Assembly: GCA_046726215.1 (NCBI GenBank)
Contig: JBKPAA010000015.1
Span: 61,548-125,547, forward strand
Direction: 5' to 3'
DNA length: 64,000 nucleotides
From: DASQUK01 sp046726215
GTDB lineage: Bacteria > Actinomycetota > Acidimicrobiia > Acidimicrobiales > VFJN01
Made by a program: the position numbers and the translations under genes. The notes under the pieces are model-generated. The model had not been told where the DNA came from. It made no database searches and worked only from the letters and a program-made list of their open reading frames with translations. The stretch's first letter is position 1; each line of letters begins with the position of its first letter. This document shows positions 19,032 to 28,503 of the stretch, one piece after another.

Positions 19032-19325
19032 ATGAGAGACATGGCCAAGCTCACCCATGACGAAGCCGAGTCCCGCCTGGCCGAGGTTCCGGGCTGGGGC
19101 ATCGCCGACGGCGCGCTGCACCGGGAGATCGAGTTCCGCAACTTCGTCGAAGCCTTCGGCTTCATGGCGATGGTGGCACTCGAGGCCGAGAAGCTCGACC
19201 ATCACCCCGATTGGTCCAACTCGTGGAACCGGGTGGTGATCGACATCTCCTCGCACGCCGAGGGGGGCATCACCGACAACTGCTTCGCCCTCGCCGCCGC
19301 CGTCAACAAGGCCCTGGGCGAGTAG
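19032..19325 (+). CDS. Pterin-4a-carbinolamine dehydratase (PCD/DCoH)
   Basis: A 97-residue PCD-family protein that dehydrates 4a-hydroxytetrahydrobiopterin, or acts in pterin-cofactor repair in bacteria without aromatic hydroxylases. The active-site signature EKLDHHPDWSN is present at about residues 55-65. AAGGG lies six bases before ATG 19032; ATG 19041 is a second choice. It runs toward sufU with 12 bases between stops. No pterin-dependent hydroxylase is nearby. Confidence 0.9.
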   Translation: MRDMAKLTHDEAESRLAEVPGWGIADGALHREIEFRNFVEAFGFMAMVALEAEKLDHHPDWSNSWNRVVIDISSHAEGGITDNCFALAAAVNKALGE

Positions 19326-19337
19326 CCGCCCGGACCG

Positions 19338-19835
19338 TCAGCGGCGGGCTTCGACGTACTCGTCGAGGCCCTGGAGCAGCGTGTTCCAGGACAGCGTGGC
19401 GCACTTGATCCGCACGGGGAACTTCACCACGCCGCGCAAGGCCTCCAGATCGCCGAGGTTCACTTCGACGTCGGGCTCGCCCGCCGACTCGCCGTCGCCG
19501 TCGTCGGCCGAGGGGCCGTCCAGGGACTGCTCGTGGATCGACATCATCCCCTTGAACGCCCGCGACAGGGCCCTGACCTCGTCGAGGGTCTTGCCCTTGA
19601 CCGCGGACGACATCATCGACGCCGACGACTGGCTGATCGAGCAGCCCTGGCCGCCGATGCGGATGTCCTGCACCGTGTCTCCCTCGACGGCCAGGTAGAG
19701 CACGACCTCGTCGCCGCAGAGGGGGTTGAAGCCCTCGACCCGGGTCGCCGGCGGTGCGTCCAGCTCGCCCCGGTTCCTCGGGTTGCGGTAGTGGTCGAGG
19801 ATGATCTCTCGGTAGAGGTCTTCGAGGCCCGGCAT
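19338..19835 (-). CDS. sufU: SufU, zinc-dependent sulfur-transfer protein
   Basis: A 165-residue SufU/IscU-type protein. The three conserved cysteines are Cys40 (NPLCGD, with Asp42), Cys65 (GQGCSIS) and Cys145 (KCATLSW), the zinc and sulfur-acceptor set of SufU. About 20 acidic residues (DGPSADDGDGESAGEPD) lie before the last Cys, in the insertion typical of SufU rather than IscU. It is the last gene of the minus-strand operon sufC-sufS-sufU, 33 bases after sufS. It accepts sulfur from SufS. Confidence 0.96.
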   Translation of the reverse strand: MPGLEDLYREIILDHYRNPRNRGELDAPPATRVEGFNPLCGDEVVLYLAVEGDTVQDIRIGGQGCSISQSSASMMSSAVKGKTLDEVRALSRAFKGMMSIHEQSLDGPSADDGDGESAGEPDVEVNLGDLEALRGVVKFPVRIKCATLSWNTLLQGLDEYVEARR

Positions 19836-19868
19836 GCGGTTCGCGATCCTATCGGCGGCGGCAGACGG

Positions 19869-21136
19869 TCAAGTTGCGAAGAAATCGGAGGCGGCGTCGA
19901 TGGCGTCGCCCAGCGCGTCGACGTCCGACTCGTCGTTGTACACGTAGAGGGAAGCCCGGGCGGTGGCGGCCACCCCCAGCTCGCGCATCAGCGGCTTGGC
20001 GCAGTGGTGACCGGCGCGGACGCACACCCCGTGCTGGTCGAACACCTGGGTCATGTCGTGGGGGTGCAGGTCGCGGTAGGTGAACGACAGGACGCCGCCA
20101 CGCTCGGCCGGCTCCGACGGCCCGTGGATGCGCAGGTCGCCGCCGAAGCGTTCGGTGAACGAACGCAGCGCGTACCCCGTCAGGCCGACCTCGTGCTCGC
20201 GTACCGCCTCCATTCCCAGGCCGCTCAGGTAGTCGACCGCCGCCCCCAAACCCACGGCCTCGGCGATCGGCGGCGTGCCGGCCTCGAACTTCCACGGCAG
20301 CTCGTTGGGCGTGAACCCCTCCTTGGTGACGTTGAGGATCATCTCGCCGCCGGTGAGGAAAGGCGGCGTGGCGTTGAGGATGTCCTCGGTGCCCCAGAGG
20401 ACGCCGATGCCGGTGGGACCGCACATCTTGTGGCCGGTGAAGGCGGCGAAATCGGCCCCCCAGGCGGCCACGTCGGTGGGGAGGTGCGGCACATACTGGC
20501 TGGCGTCGATCACCGCGATGGCTCCGGCATCGTGGGCCACGGTCACCATGCGCTCTACGGGGTTGAGCGTACCGAGCACGTTCGACATCGCGGCGAACGA
20601 CACGACCCGCGCGCCATCCACGAGGCGGTCGAGGTCGGTCAGGTCGAGGTGGCCATCGGGGCCCACCGGGATCCAGCGCAGCTCGATGCCGAGCTCGGCG
20701 ACGAGCTGGTGCCAGGGGACGATGTTGGCGTGGTGCTCGAGCTCGGTGATCACCACGGGGTCGCCGGCCCGTAGGTTGGCCCGCCCCCAGGCCTTGGCCA
20801 CGAGGTTGAGGGCCTCGGTCGCGTTCTTGGCGAACACGACCTCGCGGGGCGAGCCGGCGCCGACGAAGCCGGCGACCTTGGCCCGGGCGTTCTCGAGGGC
20901 GGCGGTGGCCTCCTCGGCGATGAGGTAGGTGCCGCGGTGGACGTTGGCGTTGGACTGCTCGTAGTACCGCTCGATGGCGTCGAGGACGGCGCGGGGCTTC
21001 TGCGACGTGTTGGCCGAGTCGAGGTACACCAGGCGCTGGCCCCGCACGACGCGGTCGAGGATGGGGAAGTCCTTGCGGATGCGCGCCACGTCGAGGCTGC
21101 CCGACGGCGTCGCGGCCGCGCCCACCGGTGTTTCGT

Positions 21137-21146
<10 letters not shown>
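19869..21146 (-). CDS. sufS: Cysteine desulfurase SufS
   Basis: A 425-residue PLP enzyme that takes sulfur from cysteine and passes it to SufU. The PLP lysine is Lys240 (TGHKMCGPTGIG) and the catalytic cysteine is Cys382 (RAGHHCAKP), both in the group II desulfurase pattern. The start ATG 21146 overlaps the end of the upstream sufC by ten bases, showing translational coupling. Length and motifs are intact. Confidence 0.96.
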
Positions 21147-21886
<740 letters not shown>

Positions 21887-21898
21887 GAGGGCCAGTGT

Positions 21899-21924
21899 AT
21901 TAGCCCTACGCGCATAGGAGAAAT
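21899..21924. promoter_or_regulatory. 26-bp dyad operator upstream of second suf operon
   Basis: The same design as 1021-1046: left arm ATTAGCCCTAC, central GCGC, right arm ATAGGAGAAAT. The right arm is identical in the two sites. It overlaps the presumed -10 of the minus-strand sufC gene and ends 42 bases before the plus-strand debranching-enzyme gene. The AGGAG in the right arm also reads as a ribosome site for a TTG at 21930. Confidence 0.62.
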
Positions 21925-21965
21925 ACCCCTTGCCCCATTCGGGCCCCCGAGTAAGGTCACGGGCG

Positions 21966-24119
21966 ATGGGCTCCCCGGTAGCAGGTGCCCGGTCTGTCCC
22001 AGCGGCGGGCGTGCCCGTGACGCTGGTCGACGGGGCCTCGTTTTGCATCTCGGGTCCGACGGGCGACATCGCGATCGGCGCCCAGGGACTGATCGTGGCC
22101 GGCCGCCGCCTGCTCTCCCGCTGCGCGTTGGTGGTCAACGGGCGGCCACTGACGCCCATCGACCACCATGTCGACGACCCGTCGGCCGGAACGTTCGTCT
22201 GCCGGGCAACGTCATCGGACGCCGGCGGCACCGCCGAGGGGCCGATCGTCATCCGCCGTCGCTTCATCGGCGAGGGGATGCGCGACGACGTCGAGATCCG
22301 CAACCCGGGTGACGAAGCGACCTACGTGGAGGTCGCCGTAGACCTGGCCGGCGACCTGGCGACGGCGCGCGAGCTTCGCGACGGTCGCGTCGATGCCGAG
22401 GCGATCGGCCCTGCGCTCGACACCGCTGGCGGCGCCCCGGGCGCGTCGAAGGCCGTGGAGATGGTGCTCGCCCGGGGCCAGGGCGCCGCCCGGATGGGTT
22501 GCAGGATCGGCGCGACCGTGGGCGTGACCGTGACGCCGGGTCGCCTCCAGTGGGAGGCGATCGTGCCCGCCCGCGGCTCCCGCTCGCTGAGCCTGGTCGT
22601 CACCCCCATCGTGGCCGGATCGGAGCTCGCGCCGCTGTATCCCCTCGGTGCTCCGGTCGAGCGCAGCGAGTCGGGGTGGCGGCTCGACCGCTGGCAGCGC
22701 GGCGTCCCGGCGGTGACGTCCGATCACCACGGGCTGCTCGCCACCCTCCGGCGCAGCGCCCGCGACCTCGGCAGCCTCCGGGTCCTCGACCCCGACTTCC
22801 CGGAACGAGCGGTGGTGGCCGCGGGCGCTCCCTGGTTCCTGGCCCTCCACGGGCGCGACGCCATCCTCTCCGCCTACATGAGCCTGATCCTCGACCCGGA
22901 GCTGGCGCTCGGCACCGTCGAGACCCTGGCTCGCTTCCAGGGCACCGATGTCAACGAGCGCACCGAAGAGCAGCCTGGCCGCATCGTCCATCGGCTCGGG
23001 TTCGGCTCGATGGGCTTCGGCCAGGGGCCGGACGCGGTCTCCTACGGATCCGTCGACGCCACGCCGCTGTTCGTGATGCTGCTGGGCGAGCTGCGGCGCT
23101 GGGGACTGGCACCCGAGGTCGTGGACCGGCTGCTGCCACACGCCGACCGGGCCCTCGAGTGGATCACGGCCTTCGGCGACCGCGACGGCGACGGCTACGT
23201 CGAGTACCAGCGGAGCACCGACCGCGGGGAGCGGTACCAGAGCTGGAGGGACTCCGCCGACCCCATCCGCATGCCGGACGGCCAGCCGGCCCGGGGCCCG
23301 CTGGCCCCGGCCGAGGTCCAGGGCTACGTCTATGCCGCCTTCCGGGCGCGGTCCCACTTCGCCGCCGAGGCCGGCGACACGGCCGCGGCGGCCCACTGGC
23401 GGACCGTGGCCGCCGAGCTCCAGGGGGGATTCAACCGCGACTTCTGGATTGACGAAGCCGGCTGGGTGGCGTCGGCGCTGGACGGCGACAAGCAACCGGT
23501 CGGATCGCTGGCCTCGAACATCGGCCACTGCCTGTGGACCGGCATCCTCTACGAGGACCGGGCCGGCATCGTGGCCAAGCAACTGGTGTCCGACGACCTG
23601 TTCTCCGGGTGGGGCCTGCGGACCCTGGCGGCGTCCATGGGCGGCTACGACCCGGTTGGCCCGCACACCGGCGCGGTATGGCCCCACGACAACGCCGCCT
23701 GCGTGGCCGGACTGGTGCGCTACGGATTCGTCGACGAGGCGCACCGGTTGCTGATGGCACAGCTCGAGGCCGCCGAGGCCGACGGCGGCCGGTTGGGCGT
23801 GCTGTGCGGGTTCGACCGGAACGACCTCCGAGCGCCGGTGCGGTTCCCGGACCCCTGCAGCACCCGGGCCTGGTCGGCGGCCGCGCCGCTCTCGTTCCTC
23901 CGCTCGCTGCTGCGTCTCGACCCCTGGATCCCGCAGGGCAAGCTGTGGCTGGACCCCGTCCTGCCGGCGGCGATCCGTCGACTGCGGGTCGAGCGGATCC
24001 CGCTGCTGGGCGGTCGGGTCACGGTTGCGGTCGAGGGCGACGCGGTCGACGTGGAGGACCTGCCGCCCGGCGTCGCGCTGATCTCCGCACCGCGCCGTCC
24101 CCTCACGGGCGGTAGCTGA
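21966..24119 (+). CDS. Amylo-1,6-glucosidase/glycogen debranching-type protein
   Basis: A 717-residue protein with an N-terminal beta-sandwich glycogen-debranching domain (about 1-270) and a C-terminal (alpha/alpha)6 glucosidase-like barrel. Signature blocks are HGRDAILS near 294, then GDRDGDGYVEYQR, and GPHTGAVWPHDNA near 566. It probably hydrolyses alpha-1,6 links or other alpha-glucosides in glycogen or trehalose-related metabolism. I set the start at ATG 21966. A TTG at 21930 with AGGAG nine bases upstream would add 12 residues and would place the ribosome site inside the suf operator. No partner gene of glycogen metabolism is next to it. Confidence 0.86.
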   Translation: MGSPVAGARSVPAAGVPVTLVDGASFCISGPTGDIAIGAQGLIVAGRRLLSRCALVVNGRPLTPIDHHVDDPSAGTFVCRATSSDAGGTAEGPIVIRRRFIGEGMRDDVEIRNPGDEATYVEVAVDLAGDLATARELRDGRVDAEAIGPALDTAGGAPGASKAVEMVLARGQGAARMGCRIGATVGVTVTPGRLQWEAIVPARGSRSLSLVVTPIVAGSELAPLYPLGAPVERSESGWRLDRWQRGVPAVTSDHHGLLATLRRSARDLGSLRVLDPDFPERAVVAAGAPWFLALHGRDAILSAYMSLILDPELALGTVETLARFQGTDVNERTEEQPGRIVHRLGFGSMGFGQGPDAVSYGSVDATPLFVMLLGELRRWGLAPEVVDRLLPHADRALEWITAFGDRDGDGYVEYQRSTDRGERYQSWRDSADPIRMPDGQPARGPLAPAEVQGYVYAAFRARSHFAAEAGDTAAAAHWRTVAAELQGGFNRDFWIDEAGWVASALDGDKQPVGSLASNIGHCLWTGILYEDRAGIVAKQLVSDDLFSGWGLRTLAASMGGYDPVGPHTGAVWPHDNAACVAGLVRYGFVDEAHRLLMAQLEAAEADGGRLGVLCGFDRNDLRAPVRFPDPCSTRAWSAAAPLSFLRSLLRLDPWIPQGKLWLDPVLPAAIRRLRVERIPLLGGRVTVAVEGDAVDVEDLPPGVALISAPRRPLTGGS

Positions 24120-24151
24120 TCCCGGCGGGCGTGCCCCGCGCGCGTCTGCCC

Positions 24152-24187
24152 TTGAGTGCGTGGGCAAATACCTACTAAAATAGTAGG
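24152..24187 (+). promoter_or_regulatory. Promoter with perfect palindromic operator
   Basis: A TTGAGT box (24152-24157) and a TAAAAT box (24176-24181) stand 18 bases apart. The perfect palindrome CCTACTAAAATAGTAGG (24171-24187, 7-base arms around AAA) covers the -10, which is a repressor-site layout. It drives the TauE/SafE gene starting 26 bases on. The arms share CTACTA and TAG with the suf dyads, but the spacing differs. Confidence 0.6.
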
Positions 24188-24213
24188 AAAGCTTGGTTTA
24201 GCGGAGGTCGCCG

Positions 24214-25119
24214 ATGCGGCGGTTGCTGGTGTTTGCGCTCGCGGGGGCTGTTCGGACAACTGGTCGACGGCGCCCTGGGCATGGCCTTCGGGGTGACGAC
24301 GAGCACCGTGCTGCTCTCCAACGGGATCAGCCCGGTGGCATCGTCGGCGAGCGTGCACCTGGCCGAGATCGGCACCACGTTCACGTCGGGCCTGTCACAC
24401 TGGCGCTTCGGGAACGTCTCCTGGCCGCTGGTCGCCCGCATCGGCGTGCCGGGTGCCGTGGGTGCGTTCGCGGGCGCCACGGTGCTGAGCTCGTTCACCG
24501 GCGACTGGCTCACGCCGGCGGTGGCATCGGTGCTCTTCGGCCTCGGCGCGCTGGTCATCGTGCGCTCGCGGCGGGGGGCCTGCGCGGGCAGACCCGCCAC
24601 CCCAGCACGCTGCGCAAGCGGTTCCTGGCACCGCTGGGGCTGGGCGCAGGCTTCCTGGATGCCGTCGGCGGTGGCGGCTGGGGACCGGTGGCCACGCCGA
24701 CCCTGCTCACCGCCGGGCGCGTGGAGCCCCGGATGGTCATCGGCTCCGTGTCGGCGGCGGAGCTGCTGGTCACCGTGGCCGCGAGCGCGGGGTTCCTCAT
24801 CGGCATCGGCGGGGAGGGCATCCAGGCGTCGCTGGTGCTGGCGCTGTTGGCGGGCGGCGTGGTCGCCGCCCCGCTGGCTGCGTGGCTGGTGCGCCACAGC
24901 GACGCCTCGACGCTGGGCGTGGTGGTCGGGACGCTGTTGCTCGCCACCAACGCCCGCCTGCTCATGATCGAGCTCGAGGTGCCGGGCCCGGTGCGCCTGC
25001 CAGTGATCCTGGGCCTGGCGGCAGTCGGCGCCACGCTGGCCGTGCGCACCGCGCGAGAGTCCCGAGCGGCCCAGGTCACCTCCCGAGCGGTGGAGCCGGT
25101 TCTCGTACCGGCCCGATAG
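24214..25119 (+). pseudogene. TauE/SafE-family permease with two frame breaks
   Basis: The start (ATG 24214, GGAGG seven bases upstream) opens MRRLLVFALAG. The family sequence then continues in the +1 frame (LFGQLVDGALGMAFGVTTS) and returns to the first frame at about 24580 (LRKRFLAPLGLGAGFLDAVGGGGWGP). The breaks coincide with G runs at 24243-24247 (one G too many) and 24573-24578 (one G too few). Corrected, the protein is an approximately 300-residue membrane transporter of the sulfite/anion exporter family with repeated GA/GP-type helices. Either the gene is newly broken or the assembly has two homopolymer errors; the intact downstream frame favours the second. The operator before it suggests a regulated, working gene. 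Confidence 0.75.
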
Positions 25120-25162
25120 GTCCCGCCCGGTACCGCCGCGCCGCCGCACCGCCGACCGCCGA

Positions 25163-25220
25163 ACCCGAGGCAATACGGGCCGCTCCACCGGACCCGAGGC
25201 AGTACGGGCCGCTCCACCGG
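25163..25220. repeat. Two tandem 29-bp repeats
   Basis: Two head-to-tail 29-base units (25163-25191, 25192-25220) differing at one base; each contains GAGGCA(A/G)TACGGGCCGC. The first part of a third unit continues into the 97-bp element at 25224. There are no spacers, so this is not a CRISPR. Confidence 0.85.
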
Positions 25221-25223
25221 ACC

Positions 25224-25320
25224 CGAGGCAATACGGGCCGCTCTGGCGTTCTCGAGGCAATAGCGGCCGGCCCCCGGCCCTCATTGCCTCGAGGTGCTTC
25301 TGGCGGACCGTATTGCCTCG
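25224..25320. repeat. 97-bp repeat element, copy 1
   Basis: It starts and ends with GAGGCAAT or its complement and contains several inverted copies of that core (GAGGCAAT ... ATTGCCTC), so it can fold into GC-rich stem-loops like a REP/BIME element. A second copy in the same direction and of the same length, about 85% identical, lies at 26373-26469, just past the AbiEi-like gene. No open reading frame of its own. Confidence 0.82.
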
Positions 25321-25383
25321 CCACTGTCGAGCTTTTCGGGTCCTCAACGTTGTTTGTCATACCCCTTTGGCACTATGGGAGGC

Positions 25384-26412
25384 ATGTCACGAACATTTGA
25401 ACGACAGCTCTCGGCGCTGGCGGCCGGGCAGTGCGGCGTGTTCTCACGCGCGCAAGTCCTCGCCTGCGAGGGGAGCACGTCGCTAGTCACGCGGCGGGTG
25501 GCAGCCGGCGTGTGGAAGGTCCGCCATCCGGGCGTCTATGCCGTCACGGCCGTGCCCCCGTCGTGGCACCAGGATGTGTGGGCCGCCCTGCTCGCCATCG
25601 GGCGCCGAGCGACGGTCACCCACGAGACGGCGCTGCGGCTGCACGGCTTGGGCGACGACCTCGTCCCACGGGAGCCGCTGACGTTCACCATTCCGCACGG
25701 CGGCCATGCGCGTGTTGCCGACGCAGTGGTGCACCAGATCGACGACCTGGCGCCCATCGACGTGGGCCTGGTCGACGGGTTGCCGACGAGTCGGCCGCAT
25801 CGAGCCGTCGTCGAGGTCGCAGCGACGGTGGGTCGACGCCGGCTCGGCGACATCGTCGACGAGCTCCTCGTCACCGGCCGGTCGTCTCATGAGCGCATCG
25901 CCACCTGCTTGGCGAGGGTGATCCGGCCGGGCAAGCCAGGGGTGATCACGCTCGGCGAGGTGTTGGACGAGCGCGGTAATGGCTACGTCGCCGACGCGAG
26001 CGAGCTCGAACGGGCGCTGTTCGCCGCGCTCGGGGGCGCGGGCCTGCCGTTGCCGCGACGTCAGGTGCCGCTACCCGGGCGTGGTGCCCTCGAGGGCCTG
26101 GTCGATGCCGCCTACGGCGATGCGAAGGTGATCCTCGAAGCCGACGGGCGACGTTGGCACACCCGCATCCGAGACCTAAAGCGCGACCACCGGCGCGACG
26201 CCGAGGCGGCACGGGTGGGGTGGCAGACCCTGCGGTTCCTGTACGAGGAGATAATGGGCGACCCCGGAGACGTGTGTGCGGTCGTACGCGATGTCTGCGC
26301 CGTCCGAATGCGATCGCACGAGCCACCGGCTCCGCCTCGCCCCGGAGAGCGCGGGGAGCGCGGGGAGCGAGCCGAGGCAATAGGGGCCGCGCCGGCGTTC
26401 TCGGGGCAATAG
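25384..26412 (+). CDS. AbiEi-like antitoxin/DUF559-type endonuclease-fold protein
   Basis: A 342-residue protein. Residues 1-60 form a winged-helix N-terminus of the AbiEi type (LVTRRVAAGVWKVRHPGVYAV), and a central domain follows. The C-terminus resembles the Vsr/DUF559 endonuclease fold (EADGRRWH, then RDAEAARVGWQTLRFLYEEI). ATG 25384 was chosen; a -10-like CACTAT (25371-25376) ends seven bases before it. The last 13 or so codons and the stop are supplied by the downstream 97-bp repeat (26373 onward), so the repeat has landed in the gene end or the gene has moved with it. No toxin partner is adjacent. Type IV toxin-antitoxin or defence use is inferred from family. Confidence 0.75.
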   Translation: MSRTFERQLSALAAGQCGVFSRAQVLACEGSTSLVTRRVAAGVWKVRHPGVYAVTAVPPSWHQDVWAALLAIGRRATVTHETALRLHGLGDDLVPREPLTFTIPHGGHARVADAVVHQIDDLAPIDVGLVDGLPTSRPHRAVVEVAATVGRRRLGDIVDELLVTGRSSHERIATCLARVIRPGKPGVITLGEVLDERGNGYVADASELERALFAALGGAGLPLPRRQVPLPGRGALEGLVDAAYGDAKVILEADGRRWHTRIRDLKRDHRRDAEAARVGWQTLRFLYEEIMGDPGDVCAVVRDVCAVRMRSHEPPAPPRPGERGERGERAEAIGAAPAFSGQ

Positions 26413-26469
26413 GGGCCGGCCCCCGGACCGCAATGCCTCGAGGTGCTCCGGGCGGGCCGTATTGCCTCG
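26373..26469. repeat. 97-bp repeat element, copy 2
   Basis: Second copy of the element at 25224-25320, same orientation. It overlaps the last 40 bases of the AbiEi-like gene and ends 19 bases before the stop of the next, minus-strand gene. Confidence 0.82.
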
Positions 26470-26488
26470 GCCAGCGACCCGCCGACGG

Positions 26489-26872
26489 TCACTCGGAGTC
26501 GCGGAGGTCTTCCTTCCACGAGCGGAAGCGGGTGTGGCGCTGGCCGCTCGGGCCCACGCCGTCGCCGTTGCCGTCGGGGAACAGGCGGAACGTGTGGCGC
26601 ACGGCCAGATCGTCGGCGCGGGCTACCCAGTAGCGGGCGTCGCCGCCCGACGCCGGACCCGCGCGCCACAGCAGCCACGGGCCGATGCGCCGCTTGTACT
26701 CGGCGATCGGCCGCCCCGGCAGGTCGTCTCCGAGTCGCCGGAGGTCGTCGGGTGCCTCGATCCACGCCGAGGCCGGGATGTTCCGGTCGCGCAGCGGAGT
26801 TGCGGGCAGGTCCTCGGTGCGGACGGGCGTCTCGTCGTAGGGCCGCTCGTCGTAGCGGAGCGCGTCACCCAT
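26489..26872 (-). CDS. Conserved hypothetical protein, 127 aa
   Basis: A hydrophilic 127-residue protein, not recognised. Its middle reads RIGPWLLWRAGPASGGDARYWVARADD, followed by HTFRLFPDGNGDGVGP, suggesting a small alpha/beta fold. It has no membrane segment, no signal peptide and no Cys pair. Its ATG (26872) lies five bases after the stop of the MBL hydrolase, so the two are co-transcribed. Confidence 0.7.
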   Translation of the reverse strand: MGDALRYDERPYDETPVRTEDLPATPLRDRNIPASAWIEAPDDLRRLGDDLPGRPIAEYKRRIGPWLLWRAGPASGGDARYWVARADDLAVRHTFRLFPDGNGDGVGPSGQRHTRFRSWKEDLRDSE

Positions 26873-26877
26873 GCCCG

Positions 26878-27486
26878 TCACCAGCCCCGATCGATCCACT
26901 CTTGGAGGTGGGGGCGCTCGGTGCCGATGGTGGTGTCGTCGCCGTGGCCGGGCAGCACCAGCGTGTCGGCGGGGAGGGTCAGGAGCTTGCGGTCGATCGA
27001 CTCGATGATGGTGGGGAAGTCGCCGCCGGGGAACGAGGTGGCGCCCGGGCCGCCCGGGAACAGTGTGTCGCCGGCGAACAGCACCGGTGAGCCCTCGATC
27101 AGGAAGCACATCGATCCGGGGGTGTGGCCGGGCGTGTGGATGGTGCGGAGCCGCAGGCGGCCCACCGGCACCACGGTGTCGTCATCGAGGATCTGGTCGT
27201 ACGACGGCAGCATCTCCGCGTCTTCGGCGGTGACGTGCACGTGGTAGCCCGCATGGCGCAGCTCGGGAACGGCCTGGATGTGGTCCCAGTGGCCGTGGGT
27301 CTCGAGGACGCTGCGCACCCCGAGCCATCGGGCCAGCTCGAGCAGCCGCTCGTGCTCGTTGGCCGCGTCCAGCAACACGGCGTCGCCCGTCTCCGTGCAG
27401 CGCAGCACGAAGACGTTGTTGTCCAGGGGCCCGACCACGACCTTGTGGATCTCGAAGCGGTCGCCGGCGTGGTGCAGCGTGGTCAT
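26878..27486 (-). CDS. MBL-fold metallo-hydrolase, glyoxalase II-like
   Basis: A 202-residue metallo-beta-lactamase-fold hydrolase. The metal motif is THGHWDH (THxHxDH), with later ligands in HTPGHTPGS, FAGDTLF and LPGHGDD. The size and the GHTPGS block match the glyoxalase II/persulfide dioxygenase-like subgroup; a thioester substrate is likely, but not shown. ATG 27486 was taken because the sequence upstream does not look coding. First gene of a pair with the 127-residue protein. Confidence 0.88.
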   Translation of the reverse strand: MTTLHHAGDRFEIHKVVVGPLDNNVFVLRCTETGDAVLLDAANEHERLLELARWLGVRSVLETHGHWDHIQAVPELRHAGYHVHVTAEDAEMLPSYDQILDDDTVVPVGRLRLRTIHTPGHTPGSMCFLIEGSPVLFAGDTLFPGGPGATSFPGGDFPTIIESIDRKLLTLPADTLVLPGHGDDTTIGTERPHLQEWIDRGW

Positions 27487-27572
27487 GGCCGCCAGTCTGC
27501 CCGGTGGCGCAGCATCGCCGGCTCGCCGCGAGGGCTCCACCACGCAATGTGCCGACATAGACGCCTCCAGCG

Positions 27573-27590
27573 ACGTGACACATTTCACGT
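27573..27590. promoter_or_regulatory. Inverted repeat in the 300-bp gap before mbl
   Basis: ACGTGA, six bases, TCACGT: a perfect 6-base dyad about 85 bases upstream of the MBL gene start. It could be an operator for that pair. The remaining gap (27487-27786) shows no gene. Confidence 0.3.
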
Positions 27591-27786
27591 GTTCTTAGGT
27601 CTTGTGGGCAACGGTTTGCGTGGCGAAACTGCATCCGCTCATGCCCACCGCAGAGCACCCGGAGGGCGACCGGCCGACCGCCACGGCTGCCGTCGCCCGA
27701 AGAGGCGCGCCGGTCTCGGTCTTGGGGAGAAGCCCGGGACCGGCCGCCCCGGGGTTTCGGCCCGATCATGCGGTTCCCGCGCGCGC

Positions 27787-28200
27787 TCACGCAGTCTCGG
27801 GTGAGATCACCTCGAAGCCGAGCGCGGCGGCGGCCGGGATCTGGCGGCGGTCGAAGGTGACGTAGCGCGCCGGACGCGGCAGGCGAGCGGCGGCGGCCAG
27901 GTGCACGGCGTCGACCGTCCGCAGGGCGTAGGTGGCGCCCAGCTCCACGGCGTGCGCCAGGCAGCGCTCGTCGACGGGCACGACGAAGAACGCGTCCCAG
28001 TCGTCGCGCAGGCGCCCCCACATGCGCGCGTGCTGGCTCGGGGTGACGGCCAGGCGGTGCAGCGCCAGCAGTGTTTCCGAACGGCAGAGCGCCGAGGCGC
28101 ACCACACGTCGTCGGCGCGCATGGCATCGGCCACCAGTTGCTGTCCCGGCGCCTGGATGTAGCGACGCACCAGTGCCGAGGTGTCGAGAAACAGCGCCAT
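27787..28200 (-). CDS. vapC: VapC-type PIN-domain ribonuclease toxin
   Basis: A 137-residue PIN-domain protein. The acidic active-site set is visible: Asp6 (LDTSAL), Glu42 (RSETLLAL), Asp97 (TVDAVH) and Asp117 (TFDRRQ). It probably cleaves RNA and is held inactive by the antitoxin encoded 21 bases upstream. ATG 28200 begins MALFLDTSALV, the usual start. Confidence 0.93.
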   Translation of the reverse strand: MALFLDTSALVRRYIQAPGQQLVADAMRADDVWCASALCRSETLLALHRLAVTPSQHARMWGRLRDDWDAFFVVPVDERCLAHAVELGATYALRTVDAVHLAAAARLPRPARYVTFDRRQIPAAAALGFEVISPETA

Positions 28201-28221
28201 CCCGTGGCCGTCCCGCGCCGG

Positions 28222-28497
28222 TTATCGGCCCCGGAGCTCGTCGAGCACCCCATCCGGGCGGACGTCGACGGGCGCGTCCTCGACCTCGGGATCGGGCGGG
28301 CGGTCCGGCCGGCCCGGCGGGGCGACCAGCCCCGTGGCGACCAGATCGTCCAGCGTCATGCCGGCGGCAGCTTCCAGCGGACCGAGCTGGGCGACCGGCA
28401 CCCCGTCGACCGTCACCACCACCCGCTCGCCCCGAGATGCCCTGCGCACGACCGCGGCGACGTTGTTGCGCAGCTCCCTGATGCCGACACGCTCCAT
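28222..28497 (-). CDS. vapB: Phd/YefM-type antitoxin of VapBC
   Basis: A 91-residue antitoxin. The N-terminal Phd/YefM DNA-binding fold is seen as MERVGIRELRNNVAAVVRRA, followed by GERVVVTVDGVPVAQL. The C-terminal half is Pro/Asp-rich and disordered, as expected of the toxin-binding part. It is first in the operon, and its -10-like TAGCGT lies six bases before the ATG, so the message is probably leaderless. Confidence 0.92.
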   Translation of the reverse strand: MERVGIRELRNNVAAVVRRASRGERVVVTVDGVPVAQLGPLEAAAGMTLDDLVATGLVAPPGRPDRPPDPEVEDAPVDVRPDGVLDELRGR

Positions 28498-28503
28498 CGC
28501 CCG

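Noticed and set aside
22212..24167. 651-codon minus-strand frame
   Set aside because: Antisense of the debranching-enzyme gene, which has clear family motifs.
25163..25320. Possible CRISPR array
   Set aside because: The 29-bp units abut without spacers and there are no cas genes.
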